Source: SZUA-378 sp036652815
Lineage (GTDB): Bacteria > Bacillota > Clostridia > Lachnospirales > Lachnospiraceae
Reading direction: 5' to 3'
NCBI GenBank assembly: GCA_036652815.1
Contig: JAVVVE010000020.1
Coordinates: 1 to 46,638 of the forward strand
DNA: 46,638 bases
The notes under the pieces were generated by a model, which did no database searches, was not told where the DNA came from, and saw nothing but the letters and a program-made list of their open reading frames with translations. This document shows, one piece after another, positions 33,810 to 41,691 of the stretch. Position 1 is the first letter of the stretch. Each line of letters begins with the position of its first letter. The translations under genes were made by a program, and so were the position numbers.

Positions 33810-34307
33810 ATGTTCCAGAGATTTTATCCGGATGTGTATCTGGATTCCACCTATGAGATTGATTTTGATGCGTTGTATAAAGGGGGCTACAGGGGGATTA
33901 TTTTTGATATTGATAATACACTGGTACCCCATGATGCACCGCCGGATGAACGGGCAATCGCTTTGTTTCGGCATCTTAAGGAAATTGGGTTCGACGCTAT
34001 GCTATTATCTAATAATAAAGAACCTCGTGTGAAAAGCTTCAATGATAAAGTAGGAGTGCATTATATTTATAAGGCAGGCAAACCGTCTCCTAAAAATTAT
34101 ATGCGTAGTATGGACATCATGCATACAGATGTCCATACTACACTTTTTATAGGGGATCAGCTATTTACAGATATTTGGGGAGCGAAGAGAGCCGGGATCA
34201 AGACTTATCTGGTAAAACCGATTCATCCCAAAGAAGAGATTCAGATTGTTTTGAAGAGATATTTAGAACGAATCGTACTATTTTTCTATCAAAGGCGGCA
34301 AAGATGA
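33810..34307 (+). CDS. YqeG-family HAD phosphatase
   Basis: HAD-superfamily phosphatase of the YqeG type, 165 aa; relatives include phosphatidylglycerophosphatase-like enzymes (Pgp1/GEP4 in eukaryotes). Motif I is FDIDNTLV, with the nucleophile and acid Asp residues, motif II is LLSNN, Lys is in AGKPSPKNY and motif III is GDQLFTDIWGA. The opening FQRFYPDVYLDSTYEIDF is typical of YqeG. ATG 33810 follows AGGAAGGG; a start 12 codons upstream has no such site. In Bacillus yqeG, yqeH and aroD (aroE) adjoin; here yqeG overlaps aroE by 4 bp and yqeH is absent. Confidence 0.9.
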   Translation: MFQRFYPDVYLDSTYEIDFDALYKGGYRGIIFDIDNTLVPHDAPPDERAIALFRHLKEIGFDAMLLSNNKEPRVKSFNDKVGVHYIYKAGKPSPKNYMRSMDIMHTDVHTTLFIGDQLFTDIWGAKRAGIKTYLVKPIHPKEEIQIVLKRYLERIVLFFYQRRQR

Positions 34308-35176
34308 TGATCAATGGAATCACTAAATTATATGGTTTAATTGGCAATCCGGTAGCACATACGTTATCTCCACTGATTCATAACACCCTGGCAGAAAGAT
34401 TGCACCATAATATGGTCTATGTACCCATGCAGGTAGAGGAAGGGAATTTAACGGATGCACTTAAGGGTGCTTATGCATTGCATGTGTATGGTTTAAATAT
34501 AACAGTACCTTATAAGAGTGAGGTACTCAAGTCACTGGTATCGGTGGAAGAACTGGCGGGTAAAATAGGGGCAGTAAATACACTGGTGAGGACTGACGGA
34601 GGATATCGAGGCTACAATACAGACATGACGGGATTATATCGGGCTATGTGTACGCAAGGCATCTGTATGCGTGGAGAGCATGTCATCATATTAGGAGCCG
34701 GTGGTGCTGCGAGAGCAGTGGCTTTTATGTGTGCATACTATGGAGCGGCACAGGTGTATCTGATGAATCGAACACGTGAGAAGGCAGAAATAGTAGCAGA
34801 AGAAGTCAACAAAGTACTAACAACAGATTGTGTGATACCGATGGCGATAGAAGAGTATGCGACATTGCCAAAGCAGCAATATCTGGCGATTCAGGCGACG
34901 AGTGTTGGATTATATCCGCAAGTCGAAGATGTTGTGATAGAAGATATGGATTTCTATGATAAAATACACATAGGATATGATCTCATCTATAGACCGGCAC
35001 AGACCAGGTTCTTATCTTTGGTAGAACGAGCAGGTGGACAGGCATATTCCGGATTGACGATGCTTCTATACCAAGGAATCGAAGCTTATGAATTATGGAA
35101 TCAAACCAAAATAACAGAGGAATGTGCCATAGATCTCTATCAAGTATTGCAGAAAGAGATGGAAACCAATGTATAA
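34304..35176 (+). CDS. aroE: Shikimate dehydrogenase
   Basis: Reduces 3-dehydroshikimate to shikimate with NADPH. The 290 aa begin TKLYGLIGNPVAHTLSPLIH, with the shikimate-contacting Ser pair. The catalytic Lys is in LNITVPYKSEV, the catalytic Asp in YNTDMTGL, and the nucleotide loop is ILGAGGAARAV, followed by NRTREKAE that favours NADPH. The end GLTMLLYQGIEAYELW is typical. ATG 34304 overlaps the yqeG stop (ATGA) and follows AAAGGCGG; an open frame extends upstream but inside yqeG. aroK overlaps its last 8 bp. Confidence 0.95.
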   Translation: MMINGITKLYGLIGNPVAHTLSPLIHNTLAERLHHNMVYVPMQVEEGNLTDALKGAYALHVYGLNITVPYKSEVLKSLVSVEELAGKIGAVNTLVRTDGGYRGYNTDMTGLYRAMCTQGICMRGEHVIILGAGGAARAVAFMCAYYGAAQVYLMNRTREKAEIVAEEVNKVLTTDCVIPMAIEEYATLPKQQYLAIQATSVGLYPQVEDVVIEDMDFYDKIHIGYDLIYRPAQTRFLSLVERAGGQAYSGLTMLLYQGIEAYELWNQTKITEECAIDLYQVLQKEMETNV

Positions 35177-35696
35177 TATTATTTTAATCGGATTTATGGG
35201 TTGTGGTAAATCGAGCCTTGGCTGCAGATTATCTTATCAGCATCAGTTGCCATTTATTGATACAGATAAGTATATTGAGCAGCAACAAAAGCAAACAGTA
35301 GCTGAGATATTTGCACAAGCAGGAGAACCCTACTTCAGACAACTGGAGACAGAAGCCTTAGAACAGTTGTGTTGCCATAAAGTAAAAACTATTATTGCGG
35401 TCGGAGGTGGACTGCCAATGCGCGCAGAGAACCGTCGATTATTACATAAGCTTGGATGTGTTATTTATTTACGTGCATCTGCGGAGATATTATATGATCG
35501 ATTACAGCATGATACAACGAGACCTTTATTGCAGGGTACAAATCCAAAACAGACAATTATAGATTTATTAGCTCAGCGTGCAGCAATTTATGAGAAAACA
35601 GCAGATATTGTGATAGAGGTAGATGGATACAATGGGGAGCAGATAGCGACACAGATATGGGAGGCAATAGAACAATATGAACCTATTAGTGATTAA
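35169..35696 (+). CDS. aroK: Shikimate kinase
   Basis: Phosphorylates shikimate at the 3-hydroxyl with ATP. The 175 aa carry Walker A GFMGCGKSS, the substrate motif FIDTDKYIE, GEPYFRQLETEAL with the shikimate-binding Arg, the GGG loop of AVGGGLPM, and the lid Arg in TTRPLLQG. Length is normal. It starts 8 bp inside aroE and overlaps aroQ by 20 bp, so translation of aroE-aroK-aroQ is probably coupled. Confidence 0.94.
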   Translation: MYNIILIGFMGCGKSSLGCRLSYQHQLPFIDTDKYIEQQQKQTVAEIFAQAGEPYFRQLETEALEQLCCHKVKTIIAVGGGLPMRAENRRLLHKLGCVIYLRASAEILYDRLQHDTTRPLLQGTNPKQTIIDLLAQRAAIYEKTADIVIEVDGYNGEQIATQIWEAIEQYEPISD

Positions 35697-36105
35697 CGGA
35701 CCGAATCTGAATTTTTTGGGTATTCGGGAAAAAACGATTTATGGGACACAGGATTATGACTATTTATTGCAGCTGATTGCACAAAAGGGAGAAGCAGAAC
35801 ATTGTCGGATAGAAGTGTTCCAGAGTAATCACGAAGGTGCTATTATCGATCGGATACAGGATGCTTACAGTGATGGAACACAGGCTTTGATCATTAATCC
35901 GGGGGCATATACCCATTATAGTTATGCGATTCGGGATGCATTAGCGAGTATTACGATGCCAAAAGTAGAAGTACATATTTCGGATATCACAGCCAGAGAA
36001 GATTTTCGTAAGGATTCAGTAACGGCAGAAGTGTGTGATAAGCAGATATTTGGACAAGGTTTACAGGGATATTTGCAGGCAATTGATTATGTAATAAAAA
36101 AATAG
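35677..36105 (+). CDS. aroQ: 3-dehydroquinate dehydratase, type II
   Basis: Converts 3-dehydroquinate to 3-dehydroshikimate by the type II (enolate) route. The 142 aa form the flavodoxin-like fold of the dodecameric class. The active-site loop GPNLNFLGIREKTIYG has the Arg and Tyr, the Asn is in LIINPGAYTHYS, and VEVHISDITARE supplies the Glu, His and Arg. The usual HxSN is HISD here. It is the last gene of the yqeG-aroE-aroK-aroQ series; the efp promoter begins at its stop. AroB, AroA and AroC are not in the window. Confidence 0.94.
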   Translation: MNLLVINGPNLNFLGIREKTIYGTQDYDYLLQLIAQKGEAEHCRIEVFQSNHEGAIIDRIQDAYSDGTQALIINPGAYTHYSYAIRDALASITMPKVEVHISDITAREDFRKDSVTAEVCDKQIFGQGLQGYLQAIDYVIKK

Positions 36106-36134
36106 TTGAATTATATTTGATTTTATTATACACT
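36106..36134 (+). promoter_or_regulatory. Possible efp promoter
   Basis: TTGAAT at 36106-36111 and TACACT at 36129-36134 are 17 bp apart, just after the aroQ stop. The boxes are moderate, but the 67-bp gap and AT-richness fit a separate efp transcript. Confidence 0.5.
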
Positions 36135-36172
36135 AGGTAAGAATTGTAGTAAAAACATTAGGAGGAGACAAG

Positions 36173-36730
36173 ATGATTTCTGCAGGTGAGTTCAGGAATG
36201 GTGTTACGATTGAGTACGATGGTAACATATTTCAGGTAATTGAGTTCCAACATGTGAAGCCCGGTAAAGGAGCGGCATTTGTTAGGACAAAGCTAAGGAA
36301 TATTAAAAATGGTGGGGTTATTGAGAAAACGTTCAGACCTACAGAGAAATGTCCGCAGGCACGTATTGATAGAAAAGATATGCAATATTTATATGAAGAT
36401 GGTGATTTATACTATTTCATGGATGTAGAAAATTACGAGCAGATTGCACTCAGCGAAGAAACCGCCAAAGAGGCACTTAAGTTTGTGAAAGAAAATGAAA
36501 TGTGTAAAGTATGTTCTCACAATGGAAATGTATTTGCGATTGAACCACCTTTATTTGTAGAATTAATGATTACAGAGACAGAACCGGGATTTAAAGGTGA
36601 CACAGCAACCGGAGCTACAAAGCCGGCAGTTGTAGAAACAGGAGCAACTGTTTATGTTCCTTTATTCGTGGAAGAGAATGATGTAATTAGGATTGATACC
36701 AGAACAGGGGAATACTTATCAAGAGCATAA
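36173..36730 (+). CDS. efp: Translation elongation factor P
   Basis: Relieves ribosome stalling at polyproline stretches by binding near the P site. The 185-aa length and three beta domains are standard. The tip loop is HVKPGKGAAFVR, with Lys32 as the expected site of modification; Firmicutes are known to use a 5-aminopentanol group made with YmfI, none of whose genes are here. The end VPLFVEENDVIRIDTRTGEY is typical. ATG 36173 follows AGGAGG. It is closed by a strong terminator. Confidence 0.97.
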   Translation: MISAGEFRNGVTIEYDGNIFQVIEFQHVKPGKGAAFVRTKLRNIKNGGVIEKTFRPTEKCPQARIDRKDMQYLYEDGDLYYFMDVENYEQIALSEETAKEALKFVKENEMCKVCSHNGNVFAIEPPLFVELMITETEPGFKGDTATGATKPAVVETGATVYVPLFVEENDVIRIDTRTGEYLSRA

Positions 36731-36793
36731 TTCGGAGGTATCATCAGATAGCATATTTTATTTTATCTTAGAATCGAACTATTCTAAGCTTGT

Positions 36794-36835
36794 AAGACAA
36801 CGAAGAACTTTGCGTTCTTTTGTTGTCTTTTTTTA
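36794..36835 (+). terminator. Intrinsic terminator after efp
   Basis: The arms 36794-36808 and 36814-36829 pair over 15 bp (AAGACAAC...GAAC with GTTC...GTTGTCTT), with one bulged T and one G-U, followed by seven T. It is a strong terminator that isolates efp. Confidence 0.9.
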
Positions 36836-36840
36836 TTCGT

Positions 36841-36969
36841 TGTCTGACATCACAGACACGACACCACTTATCAAAGATAATCGGATGCATCTGGCATAGT
36901 CATGCCAAATTTCCAAACCCTATTAATGCGAAGTTGATTCGCACATCACATGATATGCCTATTGCATCC
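36841..36969 (+). other. Hairpin-rich spacer before the DUF5688 gene
   Basis: Three perfect short hairpins follow each other: TGTCTG/CAGACA (36841-36846 and 36853-36858), TGGCAT/ATGCCA (36892-36897 and 36902-36907) and TGCGAA/TTCGCA (36927-36932 and 36938-36943). In addition GGATGCA at 36883-36889 can pair with TGCATCC at 36963-36969, closing the last two hairpins into a three-way junction. I recognise no riboswitch class. It could be a structured leader of the downstream gene or a small RNA. No convincing promoter is visible. Confidence 0.4.
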
Positions 36970-37016
36970 TGTTTGCATGGCATCGGGACAATAAAGCATA
37001 CAGAATGGAGTTACGC

Positions 37017-37910
37017 ATGGAATTAGAACAATTTGTAGAGAAAACAAGAAAAGCATTACAGGATTATTATGGAAAGGAAACACAGGTTATCGTAAATCAA
37101 GTTACCAAAAATAATGGTATTATTTTGCATGGTTTAACGATTATGCCAAAGGATAAAAATGTGGCACCCACTATTTATATGAATAGCTTTTATATACAAT
37201 ATGAGGAAGGAACTACATTTGCGAACCTTTTTAAACAAATAACGGATGTGTATGAACAGAGTAAGCCGGAAAATGATATTGATATGAAATTTTTCCTGGA
37301 TTATAAACAAGCAAAGAAAAAAATAGTATACAAACTTATTAATTATGATAAAAACAGAGTGTTACTTGATGAGATACCCCATGTTAAATATTTGGATTTG
37401 GCGATTGTATTCTACTATCTATTTGTACATGATGCAATCGGTGGCACTGCGAGTATTTTGATTCGTAATTCACATTGTAAATCGTGGCAGGTGTCAACGG
37501 AAGATATCTACGCAGATGCCAAACAAAATACACCTTGCCTTTTAAAGGGAGAGTTCATCAATATGGAAACTCTGATACAAGAGTTAAGCGGCAATCAGGA
37601 TAGTGCTATCGAAGAAGAGAGGATGCCGATGTATATATTAACGAATCATAGTAAGATGCATGGAGCAGCTTGCATACTCTATCCTGATATGGTGAAACAA
37701 TTCTCAGAGCAGCTTGGTGTAGATCTCTATATCTTACCCAGCTCCATACATGAAGTGATTTTAGTGCCGGTCAGCAAGGTAATGGGAGTAAAAGAGCTGG
37801 CAGATATGGTACAGGAGGTTAATGAAACGCAGGTGGAGGAAGAAGAGATCCTATCCAATCATATCTATAGATACAGCAGAGAGGATGAGTCAATCAGTAA
37901 AGTATCCTAG
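37017..37910 (+). CDS. DUF5688-family protein
   Basis: Cytosolic 297-aa protein of unknown function. I place it in DUF5688, a family I know mainly from Lachnospiraceae, on the pattern MELEQFVEKTRKAL, then VTKNNGIILHGLTI and APTIYMNSFYIQYEEGTTF near the N terminus, and GAACILYPDMVKQFSEQLGV with DLYILPSSIHEVILVP in the second half. No signal peptide, membrane helix or catalytic motif is evident. ATG 37017 follows GGAG with 7-nt spacing; an in-frame ATG 12 bp earlier has none. It follows a hairpin-rich spacer and stands alone ahead of the tRNA gene. Confidence 0.75.
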   Translation: MELEQFVEKTRKALQDYYGKETQVIVNQVTKNNGIILHGLTIMPKDKNVAPTIYMNSFYIQYEEGTTFANLFKQITDVYEQSKPENDIDMKFFLDYKQAKKKIVYKLINYDKNRVLLDEIPHVKYLDLAIVFYYLFVHDAIGGTASILIRNSHCKSWQVSTEDIYADAKQNTPCLLKGEFINMETLIQELSGNQDSAIEEERMPMYILTNHSKMHGAACILYPDMVKQFSEQLGVDLYILPSSIHEVILVPVSKVMGVKELADMVQEVNETQVEEEEILSNHIYRYSREDESISKVS

Positions 37911-38008
37911 AGTAAATCAATGCAAACATAATAGATTATAATACCATAAGATGATGCGGGTGCAAAATTAACAGAAATTAACAAAAACTGTAATTTGAGA
38001 AAGTATAC

Positions 38009-38037
38009 TAGACAACAAGTTACAACTATGTTATTAT
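38009..38037 (+). promoter_or_regulatory. Promoter of tRNA-Arg and the SH3-domain gene
   Basis: TAGACA at 38009-38014 and TATTAT at 38032-38037 are 17 bp apart, each one base from consensus. The start would be near 38044, about 45 nt before the tRNA. The remainder of 37911-38088 is AT-rich with short TGTAACAA direct repeats and no gene. Confidence 0.65.
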
Positions 38038-38088
38038 ACAGTTTGTGATGTAACAAATCTGTAACAATTATACACAAAACACGTGTAA

Positions 38089-38160
38089 GCACCCGTAGTC
38101 TAATGGATAGAACGTAGGCCTCCGACGCCTTTGATGCAGGTTCGACTCCTGTCGGGTGCG
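38089..38160 (+). tRNA. tRNA-Arg, anticodon CCG
   Basis: The acceptor arms GCACCCG (38089-38095) and CGGGTGC (38153-38159) pair fully, with G as discriminator at 38160. The anticodon loop CTCCGAC (38120-38126) gives CCG at 38122-38124, which reads the CGG codon. The T arm contains GGTTCGACTCC. CCA is not encoded. CGG is rare in AT-rich genomes, so this is a minor isoacceptor. No terminator lies between the tRNA and the gene that starts 34 bp later. Confidence 0.96.
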
Positions 38161-38194
38161 TTTGTATTAAATGAATGAAATAGGAAGGTGCTTT

Positions 38195-39463
38195 ATGAGA
38201 AAACCCCAAGAGTATAGTAATGGATTATCTGTACGATGTAAAGATTGGATAATTCGCAACATAAAAATAGTTATTCCGGCAAGTATTGTAATTGTCGTAT
38301 TATTAACAGTACTTGTCTTTGTTGTGACAGCACATAATCATGCAAAGCCACAAGAGACAGGTGCACAGGCCGGCATGGAGCCAACTACAGCGGATGGTAT
38401 CGTACCGGAAGAACCATTGGAAGAGAATGCCTATCCTGAAGTAAATGCATTGATTGATAAATATTATAAGGCACTGGCTGACGGAGATATCGGAGTCATA
38501 GAACATTGCAGAAATTATACGGAAGACACTGAGAAGACCAGGCTGGAGAAGAAGAGCCAGTATATTGAGAGCTATCAGAACATCACTTGTTACACCAAGA
38601 AGGGAATGCTAGAAAACACCTATTTGGCGTATGTATATTATGAAGTGAAGTTTAAAGGAATCGATACTGTGGCACCGGCATTAAATACACTTTATATCTG
38701 TCCCAATGAGGCAGGAGAACTCTACATCTATGAAGGCGAGATTGACAGTCATGTGTCATCTTATCTCACAGAGCTGTCGGTACAGGATAATGTTGTAGAA
38801 TTATCAAATCGCGTGGAAGTAAAATATAATGATGCTATCGCATCAGATGAAGCGTTAAGCACTTTTTTAAATGAATTACCGACTAAAATCAAAACCGAAG
38901 TTGGAGAAGCCATCGCAAAAGAAGCAGCCTCTGAGACGGTCAGTGATAATAATGTGGAGACTAAGCCGGAGGAAACAACCAGTGAAGCACAGGATACAGA
39001 GCCTGCAGTACCTCAAGTCATAGAAACAATCGAAGCCACTGATACGATTAATGTACGCAGTTCTGACAGCGAGACAGCAGATAAGATAGGAAAAGCTCCT
39101 AAAGGAGAACAGTACAAGAGATTAGAGAGCAAAGCGAATGGCTGGAGTAAGATTGAATTTGAAGGCAAAGAAGCTTATGTTAAATCTGAATATGTAAAAG
39201 TAGTCAATACGACAGAAGAGAAACCTCAAACTGATACAGCAACAGACAACGAGAGTCCTGCTGCAACAGATGCATCCTCAGGTGGAAAAGCGACAGTGAA
39301 GGAAACCGTAAACATTAGAAAATCAGCCAGTACAACCAGTGATTTGCTGGGAACGGCTTATATGGGTGAAAAATTCGATGTCATGATGAAACAGGCGGAC
39401 GGCTGGACCAAGATTAAATATAAGGGACAGACAGCCTATGTGAAATCAGAATTTCTCGAGTAA
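38195..39463 (+). CDS. Membrane-anchored protein with two C-terminal SH3 domains
   Basis: The 422 aa start with a short basic cytoplasmic part, one membrane helix at about 25-47 (IVIPASIVIVVLLTVLVFVV), an extracellular domain with a SnoaL/NTF2-like look at about 75-200 (NALIDKYYKALADGDI), a Glu/Thr-rich linker, and two bacterial SH3_3 domains at about 282-340 and 365-421. Each SH3 copy has INVRSS or VNIRKS, GEQYKRL or GEKFDVM, GW-K-I and EAYVKSEY or TAYVKSEF. Such domains bind cell-wall peptides. ATG 38195 follows AGGAAGGTG. It probably shares the transcript of the tRNA gene. Precise role unknown. Confidence 0.85.
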   Translation: MRKPQEYSNGLSVRCKDWIIRNIKIVIPASIVIVVLLTVLVFVVTAHNHAKPQETGAQAGMEPTTADGIVPEEPLEENAYPEVNALIDKYYKALADGDIGVIEHCRNYTEDTEKTRLEKKSQYIESYQNITCYTKKGMLENTYLAYVYYEVKFKGIDTVAPALNTLYICPNEAGELYIYEGEIDSHVSSYLTELSVQDNVVELSNRVEVKYNDAIASDEALSTFLNELPTKIKTEVGEAIAKEAASETVSDNNVETKPEETTSEAQDTEPAVPQVIETIEATDTINVRSSDSETADKIGKAPKGEQYKRLESKANGWSKIEFEGKEAYVKSEYVKVVNTTEEKPQTDTATDNESPAATDASSGGKATVKETVNIRKSASTTSDLLGTAYMGEKFDVMMKQADGWTKIKYKGQTAYVKSEFLE

Positions 39464-39538
39464 AGCTTAAACCTGACATAGAATAGATTGATAAAATCCG
39501 GTTATACTCTTACTGAATGCAGTAAGGGGGATAAATCA

Positions 39539-39979
39539 ATGAAGAATAATCAAAATAATGCGATGGAGATATTACAAGAAGTCCAGAGAAACACCAGTAT
39601 GGGAATGCATGCGGTAGATACCATCTCTGCAAAAGTATATGATGATGATCTGGCAATGCAGTTGTCCATTCAGTCAGCCAAATATGCGGATATTCATAAT
39701 CAAGCTATTCAAGAGATGTTAAAAGCAAGAGAAATGCCGTTACCGGACAATGCGGTTCAAACATTTATGCTTTCGTCAGGGATTCACATGAATACCTTAC
39801 TGAATACAAGCACGAGCCATATTGCTGAATTACTGATTCGAGGAACCAATATGGGATTAACACAGATGTGGAAATCGATGAACCAATACGGACAAACAGA
39901 AGGCGTTTGTTTAGAAATAGCAAAAGAACTGATTGATTTTGAAGAAAAAAATATTGCAAGATTGAAAAAATATCTGTAA
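39539..39979 (+). CDS. Helical hypothetical protein (146 aa)
   Basis: I do not recognise a family with certainty. The protein is almost wholly alpha-helical, with four predicted helices separated by short loops, as in ferritin-like or DUF2383-type bundles: MEILQEVQRNTSMGMHAVD, LAMQLSIQSAKYADIHNQAI, SHIAELLIRGTNMGLTQMW and CLEIAKELIDFEEKNIARL. A full di-iron ExxH ligand set is not visible. Met is frequent. ATG 39539 follows AAGGGGG at 8-nt spacing. It lies between the SH3-protein gene and the gdhA promoter. Confidence 0.75.
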   Translation: MKNNQNNAMEILQEVQRNTSMGMHAVDTISAKVYDDDLAMQLSIQSAKYADIHNQAIQEMLKAREMPLPDNAVQTFMLSSGIHMNTLLNTSTSHIAELLIRGTNMGLTQMWKSMNQYGQTEGVCLEIAKELIDFEEKNIARLKKYL

Positions 39980-39987
39980 TGAAATAC

Positions 39988-40016
39988 TTGTACTTTTTTT
40001 ATATGCGGTATATAAT
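39988..40016 (+). promoter_or_regulatory. gdhA promoter
   Basis: TTGTAC at 39988-39993 and a perfect TATAAT at 40011-40016 are 17 bp apart. The leader of about 55 nt before gdhA shows no riboswitch-like fold. Confidence 0.8.
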
Positions 40017-40079
40017 ACAACACGAATATATCGATTGTATAGAAATAAATACAAAAACAGATATACAGGAGGAAGATAA

Positions 40080-41414
40080 ATGTCATATGTAGATGAGATT
40101 ATGAGCATGGTAGTAGAGAAGAATCCGGCACAACCGGAATTTCATCAAGCAGTGAAAGAAGTATTAGAATCATTACGTGTTGTAGTAGAAGCGAAAGAAG
40201 AAGTATATAGAAAAGAAGCACTGTTAGAGCGTTTAGTGAATCCGGAGAGACAGATCATATTTCGTGTTCCATGGGTAGATGATAAAGGGCAGGTACAGGT
40301 CAATACAGGATACAGAGTGCAGTTTAATAGTGCCATCGGTCCGTATAAAGGTGGCTTACGCTTACATCCGAGTGTTAATTTAGGCATTATCAAATTCTTG
40401 GGATTTGAACAGGTATTTAAAAATTCATTAACAGGGTTGCCAATCGGTGGTGGAAAAGGTGGTTCTGATTTTGATCCAAAAGGAAAATCAGATAGAGAAG
40501 TTATGGCATTTTGCCAAAGCTTTATGACAGAACTGTATAAATATATTGGTGCGGATACCGATGTTCCGGCAGGCGATATTGGAACCGGAGCCAGAGAAAT
40601 AGGCTATATGTTTGGTCAGTATAAGAGAATCAGAGGCATCTATGAAGGTGTGCTTACCGGAAAAGGATTGAGCTATGGCGGTTCCCTTGCCAGAAAAGAA
40701 GCTACTGGATTTGGATTATTATACTTAACGGCTGAGATGTTAAAGAGCAATCAAGAGACGATTCAGGGTAAAACGATCGCTGTTTCGGGTTCCGGTAATG
40801 TAGCAATCTATGCTGCACAAAAAGCAACAGAGCTGGGCGGTAAAGTGGTGACGATGTCAGATTCGACCGGATGGGTATATGATGCGGATGGAATAGATCT
40901 TACAGCCGTCAAAGAACTTAAAGAAGTGAAGCGTGCAAGATTAAGTGAATATAAGAACTACAGACCCAATGCAGAATACCATGAAGGCAAGGGAGTATGG
41001 AGTGTGAAAGTAGATATTGCACTGCCATGTGCAACACAGAACGAGCTCTTAATGGAAGATGCTAAAATGCTTGTTGCCAATGGATGTATAGCTGTCTGTG
41101 AGGGTGCCAATATGCCTACGACATTGGAAGCAACAGAATATCTGCAACAGCAGGGAGTATGGTTTGTTCCGGGTAAGGCATCTAATGCAGGAGGCGTTGC
41201 TACCAGTGCACTGGAGATGTCTCAGAATAGCGAGAGATTAAGTTGGACATTTGAAGAAGTAGATGAAAAATTACAACATATTATGGTAAACATTTTTCAT
41301 AATTTGGATGCTGCGGCAACCCGTTATGGACAGGCAGGCAATTATGTTGTAGGTGCTAATATAGCCGGATTTGAAAAAGTTGCAGAGGCTATGATGGCAC
41401 AAGGCATTGTATAA
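40080..41414 (+). CDS. gdhA: Glutamate dehydrogenase, NADP type
   Basis: Reductive amination of 2-oxoglutarate to glutamate, the main ammonium-assimilating reaction in many gut Clostridia. The 444 aa are full length for the hexameric class. The substrate loop is GLPIGGGKGGSDFDPKGKSD with the catalytic Lys, DVPAGDIGTGAREIGYMFG carries the catalytic Asp, and the Rossmann motif is VSGSGNVAIYAAQKA. The Ser after the second strand (MSDSTGWV) suits NADPH. ATG 40080 follows AGGAGG. It is a single-gene unit between a strong promoter and a terminator. Confidence 0.97.
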   Translation: MSYVDEIMSMVVEKNPAQPEFHQAVKEVLESLRVVVEAKEEVYRKEALLERLVNPERQIIFRVPWVDDKGQVQVNTGYRVQFNSAIGPYKGGLRLHPSVNLGIIKFLGFEQVFKNSLTGLPIGGGKGGSDFDPKGKSDREVMAFCQSFMTELYKYIGADTDVPAGDIGTGAREIGYMFGQYKRIRGIYEGVLTGKGLSYGGSLARKEATGFGLLYLTAEMLKSNQETIQGKTIAVSGSGNVAIYAAQKATELGGKVVTMSDSTGWVYDADGIDLTAVKELKEVKRARLSEYKNYRPNAEYHEGKGVWSVKVDIALPCATQNELLMEDAKMLVANGCIAVCEGANMPTTLEATEYLQQQGVWFVPGKASNAGGVATSALEMSQNSERLSWTFEEVDEKLQHIMVNIFHNLDAAATRYGQAGNYVVGANIAGFEKVAEAMMAQGIV

Positions 41415-41446
41415 TCACCATAAAGATAACGTTATAGAGAAGTAGC

Positions 41447-41487
41447 AAAAACCCCAAGCATCGTAAAAAGTGCTTTGGGTTTTTTTG
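41447..41487 (+). terminator. Intrinsic terminator after gdhA
   Basis: AAAAACCCCAAGCA up to 41460 pairs with TGCTTTGGGTTTTT from 41471, with one C-T mismatch and a 10-nt loop, followed by a long T run. The stretch 41488-41691 holds a possible thiolase promoter and is otherwise AT-rich without genes. Confidence 0.88.
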
Positions 41488-41497
41488 CTATACAGAC

Positions 41498-41526
41498 TTG
41501 TTTTTCAAGACTTTAAATAATATTCT
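41498..41526 (+). promoter_or_regulatory. Possible thiolase promoter
   Basis: TTGTTT at 41498-41503 and TATTCT at 41521-41526 are 17 bp apart. If used it leaves a leader of about 160 nt, AT-rich and without an obvious fold. Confidence 0.4.
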
Positions 41527-41691
41527 TTATCAAAATGTTATTAAAGTATAAAGTAAATATTAAATATATATGAATAAAATATATGCAGTATTCCGCTCTA
41601 ATAATAAATAGCCAAAACAGGTAAAATATGATAAAATAAACCAATGTAAAAGAGAAAGAGCATTATATAGAAGAAAGACAGGAGACAAAAC

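Noticed and set aside
37907..38209. Reverse-strand open frame of 100 codons over the tRNA gene
   Set aside because: It runs through the tRNA-Arg and through the promoter region, so coding is very unlikely.
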